DNA from: Nocardiopsis xinjiangensis YIM 90004
GTDB lineage: Bacteria; Actinomycetota; Actinomycetes; Streptosporangiales; Streptosporangiaceae
NCBI RefSeq assembly: GCF_000341145.1
Contig: NZ_ANBE01000003.1
Span: 317,320-381,319, forward strand
Reading direction: 5' to 3'
Length of the DNA: 64,000 nucleotides
Part shown: piece by piece, positions 32,956 through 42,271 of the stretch
Numbering within the stretch: position 1 is the stretch's first letter
Layout of the letters: each line of letters starts with the position of its first letter
The notes under the pieces: model-generated
The model's input: the letters and a program-made list of their open reading frames with translations, nothing else
What the model was told of the DNA's origin: nothing
Databases searched by the model: none
Program-made: the position numbers and the translations under genes

Positions 32956-34326
32956 ATGACGACCATCCGTTCCCACGGCGAAAACACCCCCGGACCCGGC
33001 TGCCCCGCGCAGTACACCCGGCTGTACGAACCGGTCCCGGAGTCAGGGCGCGACGCGCTCTGGACCCGCCTGCGCGAGGAGCACGGCACCGTCGCCCCGG
33101 TCGAGATCGAACCGGGCGTACGCGTGTGGTTGCTTCTCGGTTACCAGGAGAACCTCACGGTCCTGCAGCAACCGCACCTGTTCAGCCGCGACACCCGACG
33201 CTGGCGCGAAGTCGTCGAGGGCCGTGTCGACCTGTCACGCCCCTCGTTCTCCTGGCGTCCCAATGCCCTCTACGCGGACGGTGCCGAGCACACGCGCCTG
33301 CGCACCCCCATCGTCGACGCCCTCGGCCGGGTCGACATGGCCGCGACCGAACGCACGGTACGCCGCATCGCCGACGAACTCGTCGACTCCTTCGTCGCCG
33401 ACGGCCGCGCCGACCTCGTCTCGGACTACGCCGCGCACCTGCCGGTCCTGGTGATCAACAGCCTCTACGGGCTCCCCGACAGCTACGGGCACATGCTCGG
33501 CGACATCACCGCCATCGTGTTCGACCAGGACGCCAAGCGCGGGGAGGAGGGTGTGGCGCGCATGCACCAGTACTTCGCCGGTCTGGTCGCACGCAAGCGC
33601 AACCGGCCCGGGCAGGACCTGGTGTCGTGGATGCTGCAGCACCCCATCGGGCTCAATGACGACGAGGTCGCCCACCAGGCAGCGCTCATCAACAACTCCA
33701 GTCACATGTCCAGCACGCACCTCATCGGCAACACGATGTGGACGCTGCTGACCGACCCGCGCATCCGCACAGCGCACACCGAGGCGCTGGTCTCGGTGCA
33801 GGCCCTGCTCGACCACGTCATGTGGAGCAACACACCGTTCCAGACCCTGCTGGGCCGGATCGCCCGCCAGGACACCCATCTGGGCAACGCACAGATCCGC
33901 GCAGGCGATGCCCTGCTCCTCGGGTTCGCTCCGGCCCACCTCGACCCGTCGGTGCAACGCGACGAACCCGAGAACGACACCGGGATCGCAGGCGGCAGCC
34001 GGGCCCACCTCATGTTCGGCGCGGGACCGCACGCCTGTCCGGGCCGCGAACTGGCCCGCTTGATCGCCTCGACAGGGCTGTCGGTGCTGCACGAGCGCCT
34101 GGCCGGGCTGCAGCTCGAAGTGGCGCCGGGACAACTGCGCTGGGCCCAGTCCCCGTTCCTGCGCGGCCTGCACGAGCTACCGGTCACGTTCGTACCGGCC
34201 GCGCCCGAGGGGCCGCGGTCCCCCGAGCCGGGTCCCCGGGTCCGGAAGGCCGCGGCAACCGGCCCGGAGGAACCCGAGGACCTCCTGGACCGGCTGCTCA
34301 ACTGGTGGCGCGGCCTGCGCGGATGA
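32956..34326 (+). CDS. Cytochrome P450 lacking ExxR (CYP157/CvnE-like)
   Basis: A 456-residue P450. The haem loop is intact: FGAGPHACPG with Cys361 as thiolate ligand, and the C-helix EHTRLR (H112, R116) can hold the haem propionates. The K-helix, however, reads LDHVMW (285-290) where P450s have ExxR; Trp sits at the Arg position. In Streptomyces CYP157 the motif is likewise replaced by QSLW. The I-helix reads NNSSHMSST, without the usual acid-alcohol pair. CYP157 genes are normally the fifth gene (cvnE) of conservons; this one is 26 kb from the conservon in the window. Its reaction is unknown. The C-terminal 50 residues are extra. Confidence 0.88.
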   Translation: MTTIRSHGENTPGPGCPAQYTRLYEPVPESGRDALWTRLREEHGTVAPVEIEPGVRVWLLLGYQENLTVLQQPHLFSRDTRRWREVVEGRVDLSRPSFSWRPNALYADGAEHTRLRTPIVDALGRVDMAATERTVRRIADELVDSFVADGRADLVSDYAAHLPVLVINSLYGLPDSYGHMLGDITAIVFDQDAKRGEEGVARMHQYFAGLVARKRNRPGQDLVSWMLQHPIGLNDDEVAHQAALINNSSHMSSTHLIGNTMWTLLTDPRIRTAHTEALVSVQALLDHVMWSNTPFQTLLGRIARQDTHLGNAQIRAGDALLLGFAPAHLDPSVQRDEPENDTGIAGGSRAHLMFGAGPHACPGRELARLIASTGLSVLHERLAGLQLEVAPGQLRWAQSPFLRGLHELPVTFVPAAPEGPRSPEPGPRVRKAAATGPEEPEDLLDRLLNWWRGLRG

Positions 34327-34357
34327 GGCCGCCCCGCGTCCGCGGTGCCGCCGGGGG

Positions 34358-35320
34358 TCAGGCCCCCAGCGCCCGGACCGGTCCGGAGAGTTCCTCCTCG
34401 AAGAAGCGGAAGAACCCTTCCGGGTCCGGTCCGGCGTTGATCAGGCACAGGTGGTCGAACCCGGCGTCGACGAAACCGCGTACGGCCGCCACGTGCCGCT
34501 CGGGGTCGGGGCCGTATCCGAAGGCCTCGGCCATGTCCTCCTCGCGGACGGTCTCGGTGGCGGCCGCGAAATTGACCGGGTTGGGCAGTTCGGACTGCAC
34601 CTTCCAGCCGGTCAGCCCGAACCTGAACTGTTCGCGGGCCGAGGCCAGGGCCGCTCCGTCGTCGCTCGCCCAGGCCAGCGGCACCTCGCCGTAGGTCGGA
34701 CCGGTGCCGCCCTTCCTCTTGTAGGTGCCGGTGAGTGTGTCATCGGCCTCCGTGGCGAACAGGCCGTCGCCGAGCTCGGCCGCCAGGGCCGCCGCGCGCT
34801 CACCTCCGGCGGCGACGACGATCTCCGGGGACCGCTCCGGCAGGTCGAAGACGCGCGCGTCCTCCAGGTCGAGGTGTTTTCCCTCGTAGGACCGGTATCC
34901 GCCGCTCCACAGCAACCGGATGATCTCGATCGCCTCACGGAGCATCTCGTGGCGTGTGGTCACACTCGGCCACCCCATGCCGACCACGTGCTCGTTGAGG
35001 CGTTCACCCGAGCCGACCCCGAGGGTGAAACGCCCCTCGGACAGCAGCGCGGTGGTCGCGGCGGCCTGCGCGACCATCGCCGGGTGCTGGCGGATGATCG
35101 GACAGGTCACACCGGTGGCCAACCCGATCCGCTCGGTCCGTTCGGCCATCGCCGCGAGCATCGACCACACGTACCCCGAGTGGCCCTGCTCTTCCAGCCA
35201 GGGGTGGAAGTGGTCGCTGACCTCCACGAAATCGAACCCGGCACGTTCGGCACGCACCGCCTGCTCCACGATCTCGCGAGGGCCGAACCCCTCGGCGAGC
35301 AGCTTGAACCCGACTTTCAT
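34358..35320 (-). CDS. F420-dependent LLM class oxidoreductase
   Basis: A 320-residue luciferase-like barrel. N-terminus MKVGFKLLAEGFGPREIVEQAVRAE, DHFHPWLEEQGHSGYVWSMLAAMAERT and GERLNEHVVGMGWP match the F420-dependent glucose-6-phosphate dehydrogenase subgroup (TIGR03557-like). Residues in SDHFHPW and CPIIRQHPAMVAQAAAT line the F420 site in relatives. Substrate unclear: the subgroup includes glucose-6-phosphate and other alcohol oxidoreductases. GGGGGAG precedes the ATG. It starts 14 bases after the catalase stop, so both are one transcript, a link to redox stress. Confidence 0.88.
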   Translation of the reverse strand: MKVGFKLLAEGFGPREIVEQAVRAERAGFDFVEVSDHFHPWLEEQGHSGYVWSMLAAMAERTERIGLATGVTCPIIRQHPAMVAQAAATTALLSEGRFTLGVGSGERLNEHVVGMGWPSVTTRHEMLREAIEIIRLLWSGGYRSYEGKHLDLEDARVFDLPERSPEIVVAAGGERAAALAAELGDGLFATEADDTLTGTYKRKGGTGPTYGEVPLAWASDDGAALASAREQFRFGLTGWKVQSELPNPVNFAAATETVREEDMAEAFGYGPDPERHVAAVRGFVDAGFDHLCLINAGPDPEGFFRFFEEELSGPVRALGA

Positions 35321-35334
35321 GAGCTCCCCCTCGG

Positions 35335-37425
35335 TCAGGCGGGGACCGACGCGGTCTCCCGCTCCCAGTGGCGGTGGCGTCCCACGAGCCTCAGGAACTC
35401 CGCCACGCTCTCGTCGTCGACGGCGGGGGCCACGACCACGCCTTCCACGGTTCTGGTGGTGTCCGCCCCGCCCGGGAGCCGGTCGGCCAGAGGTGTGCCC
35501 TCCACGACCCGGCGCCCGTCGGCCGCCAGCAGGATCGGCTTGTGGTGCTTGAAGGCCTCCAACACGAAGTGGCGGGCGAGCCCGTCCTCGGCGAGCTTCG
35601 CGGCCGAGTCGGCACCGCCGACCACGATCACGGCGTCGTAGACCACGGACGCGACCGTCTTCATGGACCGGTCCGCGGTCAGTACCCCGCCGTCGCGAGT
35701 GTGCAGGGCCCCGTCCCTGGTCCCGAGGTACTCCACGTGCGCGTGCTCGTCGGCGAACCGCGCGCGCAGCGCCTCCGCGTCGGTGGCGTCCACGCCGTCG
35801 GCGGCCAACAGGGCGATCTGGCGCCCGGTGAGGTCGCCCATGGCGGAGTTGGCCTGGCTGACCGCAGGCGAGGAACGGCCGTGGTTCGGGGTTTCCTCCG
35901 TCTGAGGCGGCGCGACCCCGATGCCTTCCGCGACCTGCACGGCCAGTCCGTGGTCGACGTGGTTGAGGTTGGCGACGACCTGCTGGCGGACGGACAGTTC
36001 GTCGCACTTGCCGAGTTCGAACCGGAAGGCCTCGACGAGGTGTTCGCGTTCCCAGTCGGCGAGGCTGTTGTAGAACAACGTGGCCTGGGAGTAGTGGTCC
36101 TCGAAGCTCTCGCTGCGCTTGCGGATCTTCTCGCCGGCCACACGCTCGGTGTAGTGGCGGTAGACCCCTTCGTCGGCCATGGCCGGGCAACCGCCGCCCA
36201 GAGAGTTGCGCGCATAGGAGGTCTGGCCCCGGTGCACCCGGTGCTGGGCGAACCCGTCGCGCTGGTTGTTGGAGACCGGTGCGACCGGACGGTTGACCGG
36301 GATCTGCTGGAAGTTGGATCCGCCCAGCCGCAGGAGCTGGGTGTCCAGGTAGGAGAAGTTGCGCGCCTGCAGCAGCGGGTCGTTGGTGAAGTCGATGCCC
36401 GGCACGACGTTGGCGGTGTGGAAAGCGATCTGCTCGGTCTCGGCGAAGAAGTTGTCCGGGTTGCGGTCCAGGACGAGTCGCCCGACGGGCCGCACGGGGA
36501 CCTGTTCCTCAGGGATGATCTTCGTGGAGTCGAGGAGGTCGAAGTCGAAGGCGTGCTCGTCCTCCTCGTCGACCAGCTGCACACCGAGCTCCCACTCCGG
36601 GAAGTCACCGCGTTCGATGGACTCCCAGAGGTCGCGCCGGTTGAAGTCGGGATCCTTGCCCTGCACCCGCTGCGCCTCGTCCCACACCAGCGAATGGGTG
36701 CCCAGCACCGGCTTCCAGTGGAACTTGACGAACGTGCCCTTGCCCCCGGCGTTGACGAACCGGAACGTGTGGACGCCGAACCCCTGCATCATGCGGTAAC
36801 TCCGGGGGATGGAGCGGTCCGACATGAGCCACATCATCATGTGCATGGTCTCGGGTTGCAGACCGACGAAGTCCCACAGGGTGTCGTGCGCGGACTGCGC
36901 CTGGGGGATCTCGTTGTGCGGCTCCGGTTTGACCGCGTGCACGAAGTCGGGGAACTTGATGCCGTCCTGGATGAAGAAGACCGGCATGTTGTTGCCGACC
37001 AGATCGTAGTTGCCCTGCTCGGTGTAGAACTTCACGGCGAACCCGCGCACGTCACGCGGGGTGTCGGCCGAGCCCCGCGATCCGGCCACGGTCGAGAACC
37101 GCACGAAGACCGGGGTGGTGATGTCGGGGCTGCTGAGGAAATGTGCGGCGGTCAGGTCGCCGAGCCCTTCGTAAGGGGTGAAGCGGCCGTAGGCGCCCGC
37201 GCCGCGGGCGTGCACCACACGTTCGGGGATCCGTTCGTGGTCGAAGTGGGTGATCTTCTCGCGGGCGTGGAAGTCCTCCAGGAGCGTCGGCCCACGGGCC
37301 CCCGCACGCAGGGAGTTGTCGGTGTCCTCGACCCTCACACCCGTGTCGGTGGTCAGCGGTTCGGTCGAGTCCGTGCGGTCGTGTTCGAGCTGCCGATCCT
37401 TCGCGTCGCGCTCGTGGCCAGGCAT
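35335..37425 (-). CDS. katE: Large-subunit (clade 2) monofunctional catalase
   Basis: A 696-residue catalase of the HPII type. Active-site [11 protein letters not shown] (H72), distal Asn in [17 protein letters not shown], proximal haem Tyr in [14 protein letters not shown]. The C-terminal 150 residues form the flavodoxin/DJ-1-like domain ([21 protein letters not shown] ... DAVIVVGG). It disproportionates H2O2 in the cytosol. ATG follows GGAGGGATCC. The downstream F420 enzyme is co-transcribed, and SDR, ThDP oxidase and ChaB genes lie alongside, suggesting a stationary-phase or oxidative stress region. Confidence 0.95.
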   Translation of the reverse strand: MPGHERDAKDRQLEHDRTDSTEPLTTDTGVRVEDTDNSLRAGARGPTLLEDFHAREKITHFDHERIPERVVHARGAGAYGRFTPYEGLGDLTAAHFLSSPDITTPVFVRFSTVAGSRGSADTPRDVRGFAVKFYTEQGNYDLVGNNMPVFFIQDGIKFPDFVHAVKPEPHNEIPQAQSAHDTLWDFVGLQPETMHMMMWLMSDRSIPRSYRMMQGFGVHTFRFVNAGGKGTFVKFHWKPVLGTHSLVWDEAQRVQGKDPDFNRRDLWESIERGDFPEWELGVQLVDEEDEHAFDFDLLDSTKIIPEEQVPVRPVGRLVLDRNPDNFFAETEQIAFHTANVVPGIDFTNDPLLQARNFSYLDTQLLRLGGSNFQQIPVNRPVAPVSNNQRDGFAQHRVHRGQTSYARNSLGGGCPAMADEGVYRHYTERVAGEKIRKRSESFEDHYSQATLFYNSLADWEREHLVEAFRFELGKCDELSVRQQVVANLNHVDHGLAVQVAEGIGVAPPQTEETPNHGRSSPAVSQANSAMGDLTGRQIALLAADGVDATDAEALRARFADEHAHVEYLGTRDGALHTRDGGVLTADRSMKTVASVVYDAVIVVGGADSAAKLAEDGLARHFVLEAFKHHKPILLAADGRRVVEGTPLADRLPGGADTTRTVEGVVVAPAVDDESVAEFLRLVGRHRHWERETASVPA

Positions 37426-37639
37426 GGATCCCTCCACCGAAATGGTCGGAAGCGGTGAACTCCTGCAATCTCCCCCGCCCTGACCGGGCTCCCGTCCCGC
37501 GAAACACACCATCCGGAACTTTGTGCACGCTTTCCCGAACCCGGCAAAAGAGCGGCAAGGAAGCGGGACGGCCGTACATCTCCCCGGCGGCGGTTGGGTA
37601 GGGGACGCCTCCCGAAGGACCACCCGAAGAGGAGGAGCC

Positions 37640-38494
37640 ATGTCCGAGACACCACCTCCGCCACAGAGCCAGCCCTACCCCGGACGCACCAAGCCGATGG
37701 ACCCGCAGCCCCGCGACGAGATGCGCGGGTACGAGGGCCGGGGCCTGTTGGAGGGCAAGCGCGCCCTGATCACCGGGGGCGACTCGGGGATCGGACGAGC
37801 GGTCGCGGTCGCCTACGCCAAGGAGGGGGCCGACGTGGTCTTCGGCCACCTCGGTGAGGACGACGACGCCGCACACACCGTCGCCCTCGTCCAGGAGCAG
37901 GGTCGGCGCGCGGTCGCGGTACGCGGTGACCTGGCCGAGGAGGAGTTCTGCGTCCATCTGGTCCGCAGGACGGTCGAGGAGCTCGGCGGCATCGACGTGC
38001 TCGTCGAGCACGCCGGCACCCAGTCCCCGGTGGATTCCTTCACCGACCTGAGCACCGAGCAGTTGCGCCGCACGTTCGACGTCAACGTGATGGGGGTCTT
38101 CTGGACGGTGCGGGAGGCGCTCGAGCACATCCCCGACGGCGGGGCGATCGTCATCACGGGATCGATCAACGGGCTGCGGGGGAACAAGTCCCTGATCGAC
38201 TACGCGGCCAGCAAGTCCGCGGTCATGAACCTGACGCTCTCGCTGTCCCAGGTGCTCAGGGAGCGCGGTATCCGCGTCAACTGCGTGGCCCCGGGTGCGG
38301 TCTGGACGCCGTTGATCCCCGCCACTCTCGGGGAGAAGGGCGCCGAAGGTTTCGGGCGGCAGACGCCGATGGGCCGCGCCGGCGAACCGGACGAGATCGC
38401 GCCCTCCTACGTGTTCTTCGCCAGCAACCAGCTCTCGTCGTTCTACTCGGGTGAGGTGCTCACCCCCACGGGCGGGGAGATCCAGGGGAGCTGA
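37640..38494 (+). CDS. SDR family oxidoreductase (YghA/glucose-1-dehydrogenase-like)
   Basis: A 284-residue classic SDR with the Pro/Gln-rich N-terminal extension (PPPPQSQPYPGRTKPMDPQPR) typical of the YghA group. Cofactor loop TGGDSGIGRAVAVAYA, HAGTQ in place of NNAG, catalytic Ser in ITGSINGLRG, YAASK. The family reduces carbonyls with NADPH; bacterial members respond to stress, and the natural substrate is not known. AGAGGAGGAG precedes the ATG. Divergent from catalase, with a 214-base gap for both promoters. A 13-bp stem terminates it. Confidence 0.9.
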   Translation: MSETPPPPQSQPYPGRTKPMDPQPRDEMRGYEGRGLLEGKRALITGGDSGIGRAVAVAYAKEGADVVFGHLGEDDDAAHTVALVQEQGRRAVAVRGDLAEEEFCVHLVRRTVEELGGIDVLVEHAGTQSPVDSFTDLSTEQLRRTFDVNVMGVFWTVREALEHIPDGGAIVITGSINGLRGNKSLIDYAASKSAVMNLTLSLSQVLRERGIRVNCVAPGAVWTPLIPATLGEKGAEGFGRQTPMGRAGEPDEIAPSYVFFASNQLSSFYSGEVLTPTGGEIQGS

Positions 38495-38514
38495 CCCCGG
38501 AGGACCCGCAGGAA

Positions 38515-38548
38515 CGGGGCGCGGACCGGCCACCTGGTCCGCGCCCCG
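38515..38548. terminator. Bidirectional hairpin terminator
   Basis: CGGGGCGCGGACC pairs perfectly with GGTCCGCGCCCCG (13 bp, 8-base loop) between the convergent SDR and ThDP-oxidase genes. Confidence 0.8.
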
Positions 38549-38560
38549 CGTTCGGTGGGC

Positions 38561-40369
38561 TCAGCCCCGCTGGGGCAGATACTCCTGGATTTTCGTGGCG
38601 ATCCCCCGCGCGGCCACGCCCCTGGTCTCGGGGTCGCCGGACAACAGCGACTTCGCGGTCTCCACCGCCTGATCGAACTCCACTTGCGGCGGGATCGGTG
38701 GGACGTCGCCGTCGCAGTGCACGTCGAGGACGACCGGCCCCTCGTCGGACAAGGCGCTGTGCCACGCCGGGACGATCTTGCCGGGTTCGTCCACGGTGAT
38801 GGCTTTCATCCCGACCGATTCGGCGAAACCGGCGTAGGAGAGGTCGGGCAGGTCCTGCGAGAAGGTCGTCTTCGGCGACCCGGCCATCGACCGCAGCTCC
38901 CAGGTGACCTGGTTGAGGTCGTTGTTGTGCAGCACGCACACGACGAAGCGCGGGTCCTCCCACAGCTCGCTGTAGCGCTGGGCGGTCAGTAGTTCCATGA
39001 GCCCGTTCATCTGCATGGCGCCGTCCCCCACGAGCGCGATGACGGGGCGGTCGGGGTGAGCGAATTTGGCCCCGATGGCGTAAGGGACGGCACACCCCAT
39101 GGTCGCGAGCGTCCCCGACAGGGAGCCCCGCATGCCAGGGCGGAATTGGAGGAAACGGGCATACCAGTTGGTCGCCGATCCGGAGTCGGCGGTGACGATC
39201 GCGTCGTGCGGCAGCAGTGGCGAGAGCTCGTGGAAGACCCTCATCGGGTTGATCGGCTCGGCGGAGACTTCCGCCTGGGCCGCCTGGACCTTGTGCCAGC
39301 GTTCGACGTCGGACTCGACCCTGCTGCGCCAGTCCGGCCGCCCACCGCTGCCGCCGTCCCGGGTGAGCCGGTCGGTGAGCGCACGGAGGGTGTTCGCGGC
39401 GTCCCCGACGAGGTTGACCTCGGTCGGGTAACGCAGCCCGATACGGCCCGGTTCGAGGTCGATCTGGATCGCCTTCCTGCCGAAGGGCGGCAGGAACTGG
39501 GTGTAGGGCATGTTCGATCCGACGATCACCAGGGTGTCGCAGTCGCGCATGAGCTCCCACGAGGGCCGCGTGCCCAGGAGCCCGATGGAACCGGTGACGT
39601 AGGACAGGGTGTCGTCGAGGACGTCCTTGCCCAGGAGCGCCTTGGCCACGCCGGCCCCTGTGGCCTCGGCGAAGGCCTGGACCTCCTCCTCGGCCCCGCG
39701 GGCACCCTGCCCGATGAGGACCGCGACCTTCTCACCCCGGTCGACGACCGCCGCGGCTCGTTCGATCTCCCCCTCGGGCGGCAGGACCGCGCTCGGGGCG
39801 ACGGGGCCGGCCGCCGGTTTGCTGGAAGGGACGTTGAGGAAGTCGTGTGTGGGCGGGGAGTAGTCGGCTTCCTGGACGTCGGCGGGCACGATCACCGCGG
39901 TGGGAGCGCGTTCGGCGAGTGCGGTGCGCACGGCCCGGTCCAGGACGTTGGGCAGCTGCTCGGGCACGGTCACGGTCGCGATGTAGGCGCCGGCGACGTC
40001 CTTGTACAGGCTGTGCAGGTCGATCTCCTGCATGTAGCTGCCGCCGACGGCGCTCTGTGTGGCCTGGCCGAGGACGGCCACCACCGGTACGTGGTCGAGC
40101 TTGGCGTCGTAGAGGCCGTTGAGCAGGTGGACGGCCCCCGGCCCCCCGGTGGCCATGCACACACCGACCCCGTCGTCGAACTTGGCCCGGCCGACCGCTT
40201 CGAAGGCCGCCATCTCCTCGTGCCGGCTCTGGACGAACCGCGGGCCACCCTCCATCCTTCCGAGCTCGGCGACGAGCCCGTTGACGCTGTCGCCGGGGTA
40301 CCCGTAGATCTCGGTGACGCCCCAGTCGGACAGCCTGCGCAGCAAGTGGTTGGCGACACTCTGAGACAT
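38561..40369 (-). CDS. Thiamine-diphosphate-dependent pyruvate oxidase/dehydrogenase-like enzyme
   Basis: A 602-residue enzyme of the acetolactate synthase/pyruvate oxidase superfamily. N-terminal Pyr domain with GYPGDSVNGLVAEL and RHEEMAAFEAVG (Glu51 likely activates ThDP), a central FAD/ADP-binding domain, and a PP domain with GDGAMQMNGLMELLTAQRY and NNDLN for Mg-diphosphate. Best fits PoxB/pyruvate dehydrogenase (quinone) type enzymes that make acetate from pyruvate, but acetolactate synthase-like activity cannot be excluded. GTAGGAGGACGC precedes the ATG. Located in the catalase/ChaB stress region. Confidence 0.85.
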   Translation of the reverse strand: MSQSVANHLLRRLSDWGVTEIYGYPGDSVNGLVAELGRMEGGPRFVQSRHEEMAAFEAVGRAKFDDGVGVCMATGGPGAVHLLNGLYDAKLDHVPVVAVLGQATQSAVGGSYMQEIDLHSLYKDVAGAYIATVTVPEQLPNVLDRAVRTALAERAPTAVIVPADVQEADYSPPTHDFLNVPSSKPAAGPVAPSAVLPPEGEIERAAAVVDRGEKVAVLIGQGARGAEEEVQAFAEATGAGVAKALLGKDVLDDTLSYVTGSIGLLGTRPSWELMRDCDTLVIVGSNMPYTQFLPPFGRKAIQIDLEPGRIGLRYPTEVNLVGDAANTLRALTDRLTRDGGSGGRPDWRSRVESDVERWHKVQAAQAEVSAEPINPMRVFHELSPLLPHDAIVTADSGSATNWYARFLQFRPGMRGSLSGTLATMGCAVPYAIGAKFAHPDRPVIALVGDGAMQMNGLMELLTAQRYSELWEDPRFVVCVLHNNDLNQVTWELRSMAGSPKTTFSQDLPDLSYAGFAESVGMKAITVDEPGKIVPAWHSALSDEGPVVLDVHCDGDVPPIPPQVEFDQAVETAKSLLSGDPETRGVAARGIATKIQEYLPQRG

Positions 40370-40421
40370 GCGTCCTCCTACGGCCCCACCGTGGTCGGAA
40401 GGGGCCGGTCGCACTGGTGGT

Positions 40422-40844
40422 TCAGGAGCTGCGCCGGCGTCCCGAACCCGAGGTCCGGCGGTTGCTCTCCTTGCGCAGGGCCTCGACGAGGTCGTTCTTG
40501 TTCATGTTCGACCGACCCTCGATGCCGAGCTCGCGTGCTCGCTCGTACAGATGGTTCTTGCTGGCGTTCTCGTCGACACCCCCGGCGGTCTCGCGGTCCG
40601 GGCCCGGACGTTTGCCGGAACGCGGGTTCTTCGCCTGGGGGTCGGACGGCCCCTTGCTCTGCTTGGGGACCCAGTGGTCTCCCTGCTTCTCGTACTGGTG
40701 CTTGACCGCGGACATGGCGACACGGTGGGCGCGTTCGCCCTCGCCGTACTCCTCGACGGCGCTGTCGTGCGCCTTGATCCAGGTGCGCTGTGCCTTCTCC
40801 GGCGAGCGCTTGAGTGTGTCGGGCAGCTCCTGCTTACCGGGCAT
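40422..40844 (-). CDS. chaB: ChaB family protein with Rho N-terminal-like tail
   Basis: A 140-residue basic protein. Residues 1-65 are ChaB: ELPDTLKRSPEKAQRTWIKAHDSAVEEYG followed by AHRVAMSAVKHQYEK. After a Lys/Arg/Pro linker, the C-terminal 40 residues (SKNHLYERARELGIEGRSNMNKNDLVEALRK) form a Rho-N/SAP-like helix-extended-loop-helix fold that binds nucleic acids. The combination is common in actinobacteria; the role is unclear, possibly in stress-linked nucleoid binding. Start ATG after GGGGGTGAG. Confidence 0.88.
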   Translation of the reverse strand: MPGKQELPDTLKRSPEKAQRTWIKAHDSAVEEYGEGERAHRVAMSAVKHQYEKQGDHWVPKQSKGPSDPQAKNPRSGKRPGPDRETAGGVDENASKNHLYERARELGIEGRSNMNKNDLVEALRKESNRRTSGSGRRRSS

Positions 40845-41113
40845 GCTGCTCACCCCCGAAAACGTGGTGCCTGTCGATGACGGCCCTGCCCTGAGGCACC
40901 TCACGGAAAACACCGTGGTCACACCGTCCGACGCAAGCGCGACACGCATCGGAGCCCCGTGATTCCCCCGTTCCACGGGACCGGGGGCGCCCCCGGGGAC
41001 TGGTGGTTCAACGGATGGCGCGTACACGGGGGCGCCCGCATAGTGGGACGACATCCACCGGGATGTGACACACCGTCACCGCCCGGACCCCCGCTGCACC
41101 GAAGGATGAATCA

Positions 41114-42055
41114 GTGCGAACGACAACCCCCCTCCCCCCTTCGCAATCCCCCGCCGGCACCCCGCGGCGTTCGTGGACCCGCCGGTTCGCGACCCGCACC
41201 GCCGTCGTCATCGGCGCTGCCGCCGTCACCGCCGTCGGCGCCCTCACCCCCGTGCACGCGGAGAACCCGCACGAGCGCGGACCGGACCCCACCGAGGACA
41301 GCGTCACCGCGCCCACCGGTCCGTTCGACACCGACACCGAGAACGTCTCCTCCCTGGTGAGCGGTTTCGGTGGCGGCACCATCTACTACCCCACCGACGA
41401 CAGCGAAGGCACCTTCGGCGGTGTCGTCGTCGCCCCCGGGTACACCGCGAGTGAGTCGTCGATGTCCTGGTACGGAGAGCGGATCGCCTCCCAGGGCTTC
41501 GTGGTGCTCACCATCGACACCAACACCCGCTACGACCAGCCCAACAGCCGGGGACGCCAGATGGAGTCCGCCCTGGACTACCTGGTCGAGGACAGCGACG
41601 TGACCGACGTCGTCGACGGTGACCGCCTGGCGCTCATGGGCCACTCCATGGGTGGCGGCGGAACCCTCGCCGCCGCCGAGGACCGGCCCGAGCTGCGCGC
41701 GGCGATCCCGCTGACGCCCTGGCACCTGAGCAAGGACTGGTCCGACGTCGAGGTGCCCACGATGATCGTCGGAGCGGAGGACGACACCATCGCCTCGACG
41801 CGCTCGCACGCGGTCCCGCTGTACGAGAGCTTGGACGAGGACCTCGACAGCGCGTATCTGGAGCTGCGCGGTGCGAGCCACTTCGCGCCGAACATCTCCA
41901 ACACGACCATCGCGAAGTACAGCATCTCGTGGCTGAAGCGGTTCGTCGACGATGACGCCCGTTACGAGCAGTTCCTGTGCCCGGCGCCGGACACCGGCTT
42001 CGGCACGGACTTCTCGGACTACCGCGACTCCTGCCCGCACGGTGGGGCCGCCTAG
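41114..42055 (+). CDS. Secreted cutinase / polyester (PET) hydrolase-like enzyme
   Basis: A 313-residue enzyme very like Thermobifida cutinases. Signal peptide to about VHA49, then ENPHERGPDPTEDSV, matching the mature start of those enzymes. Catalytic triad Ser178 (GHSMGG), Asp224 (AEDDTIA), His256 (GASHFAPN). The aromatic clamp and oxyanion hole are Tyr110 (PGYTAS), Trp203 (LTPWHL) and Met179. Cys289 and Cys307 form the conserved C-terminal disulphide. At the known Ca2+ position, R252 replaces the usual Asp. It hydrolyses esters of cutin-type and possibly synthetic aromatic polyesters outside the cell. Start read as GTG 41114. It is monocistronic, ending at a hairpin. Confidence 0.93.
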   Translation: MRTTTPLPPSQSPAGTPRRSWTRRFATRTAVVIGAAAVTAVGALTPVHAENPHERGPDPTEDSVTAPTGPFDTDTENVSSLVSGFGGGTIYYPTDDSEGTFGGVVVAPGYTASESSMSWYGERIASQGFVVLTIDTNTRYDQPNSRGRQMESALDYLVEDSDVTDVVDGDRLALMGHSMGGGGTLAAAEDRPELRAAIPLTPWHLSKDWSDVEVPTMIVGAEDDTIASTRSHAVPLYESLDEDLDSAYLELRGASHFAPNISNTTIAKYSISWLKRFVDDDARYEQFLCPAPDTGFGTDFSDYRDSCPHGGAA

Positions 42056-42080
42056 AACGGTCCCGCCCCACGGATTCACG

Positions 42081-42120
42081 CACGGTGCGGCCCCGGGTTC
42101 CGACCCGGGGCCACACCGTG
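42081..42120 (+). terminator. Hairpin terminator after the cutinase gene
   Basis: CACGGTG-C-GGCCCCGGGT pairs with ACCCGGGGCC-A-CACCGTG, an about 17-bp stem with one C/A mismatch and a 4-base loop. Confidence 0.75.
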
Positions 42121-42271
42121 CCTCTGTGTGTGCCGCACCGTGTGCCCACGCCCGGTTCTCATGCGGGCCGGGGCCCGCACCGAGAGCCGATCCAGCGTGG
42201 TTCGCGTCACCTTTTCCCCGCACCACACGACTGTCTGTCAAAGGTTCACCTCACGGGGAAGGACAGTCTGC

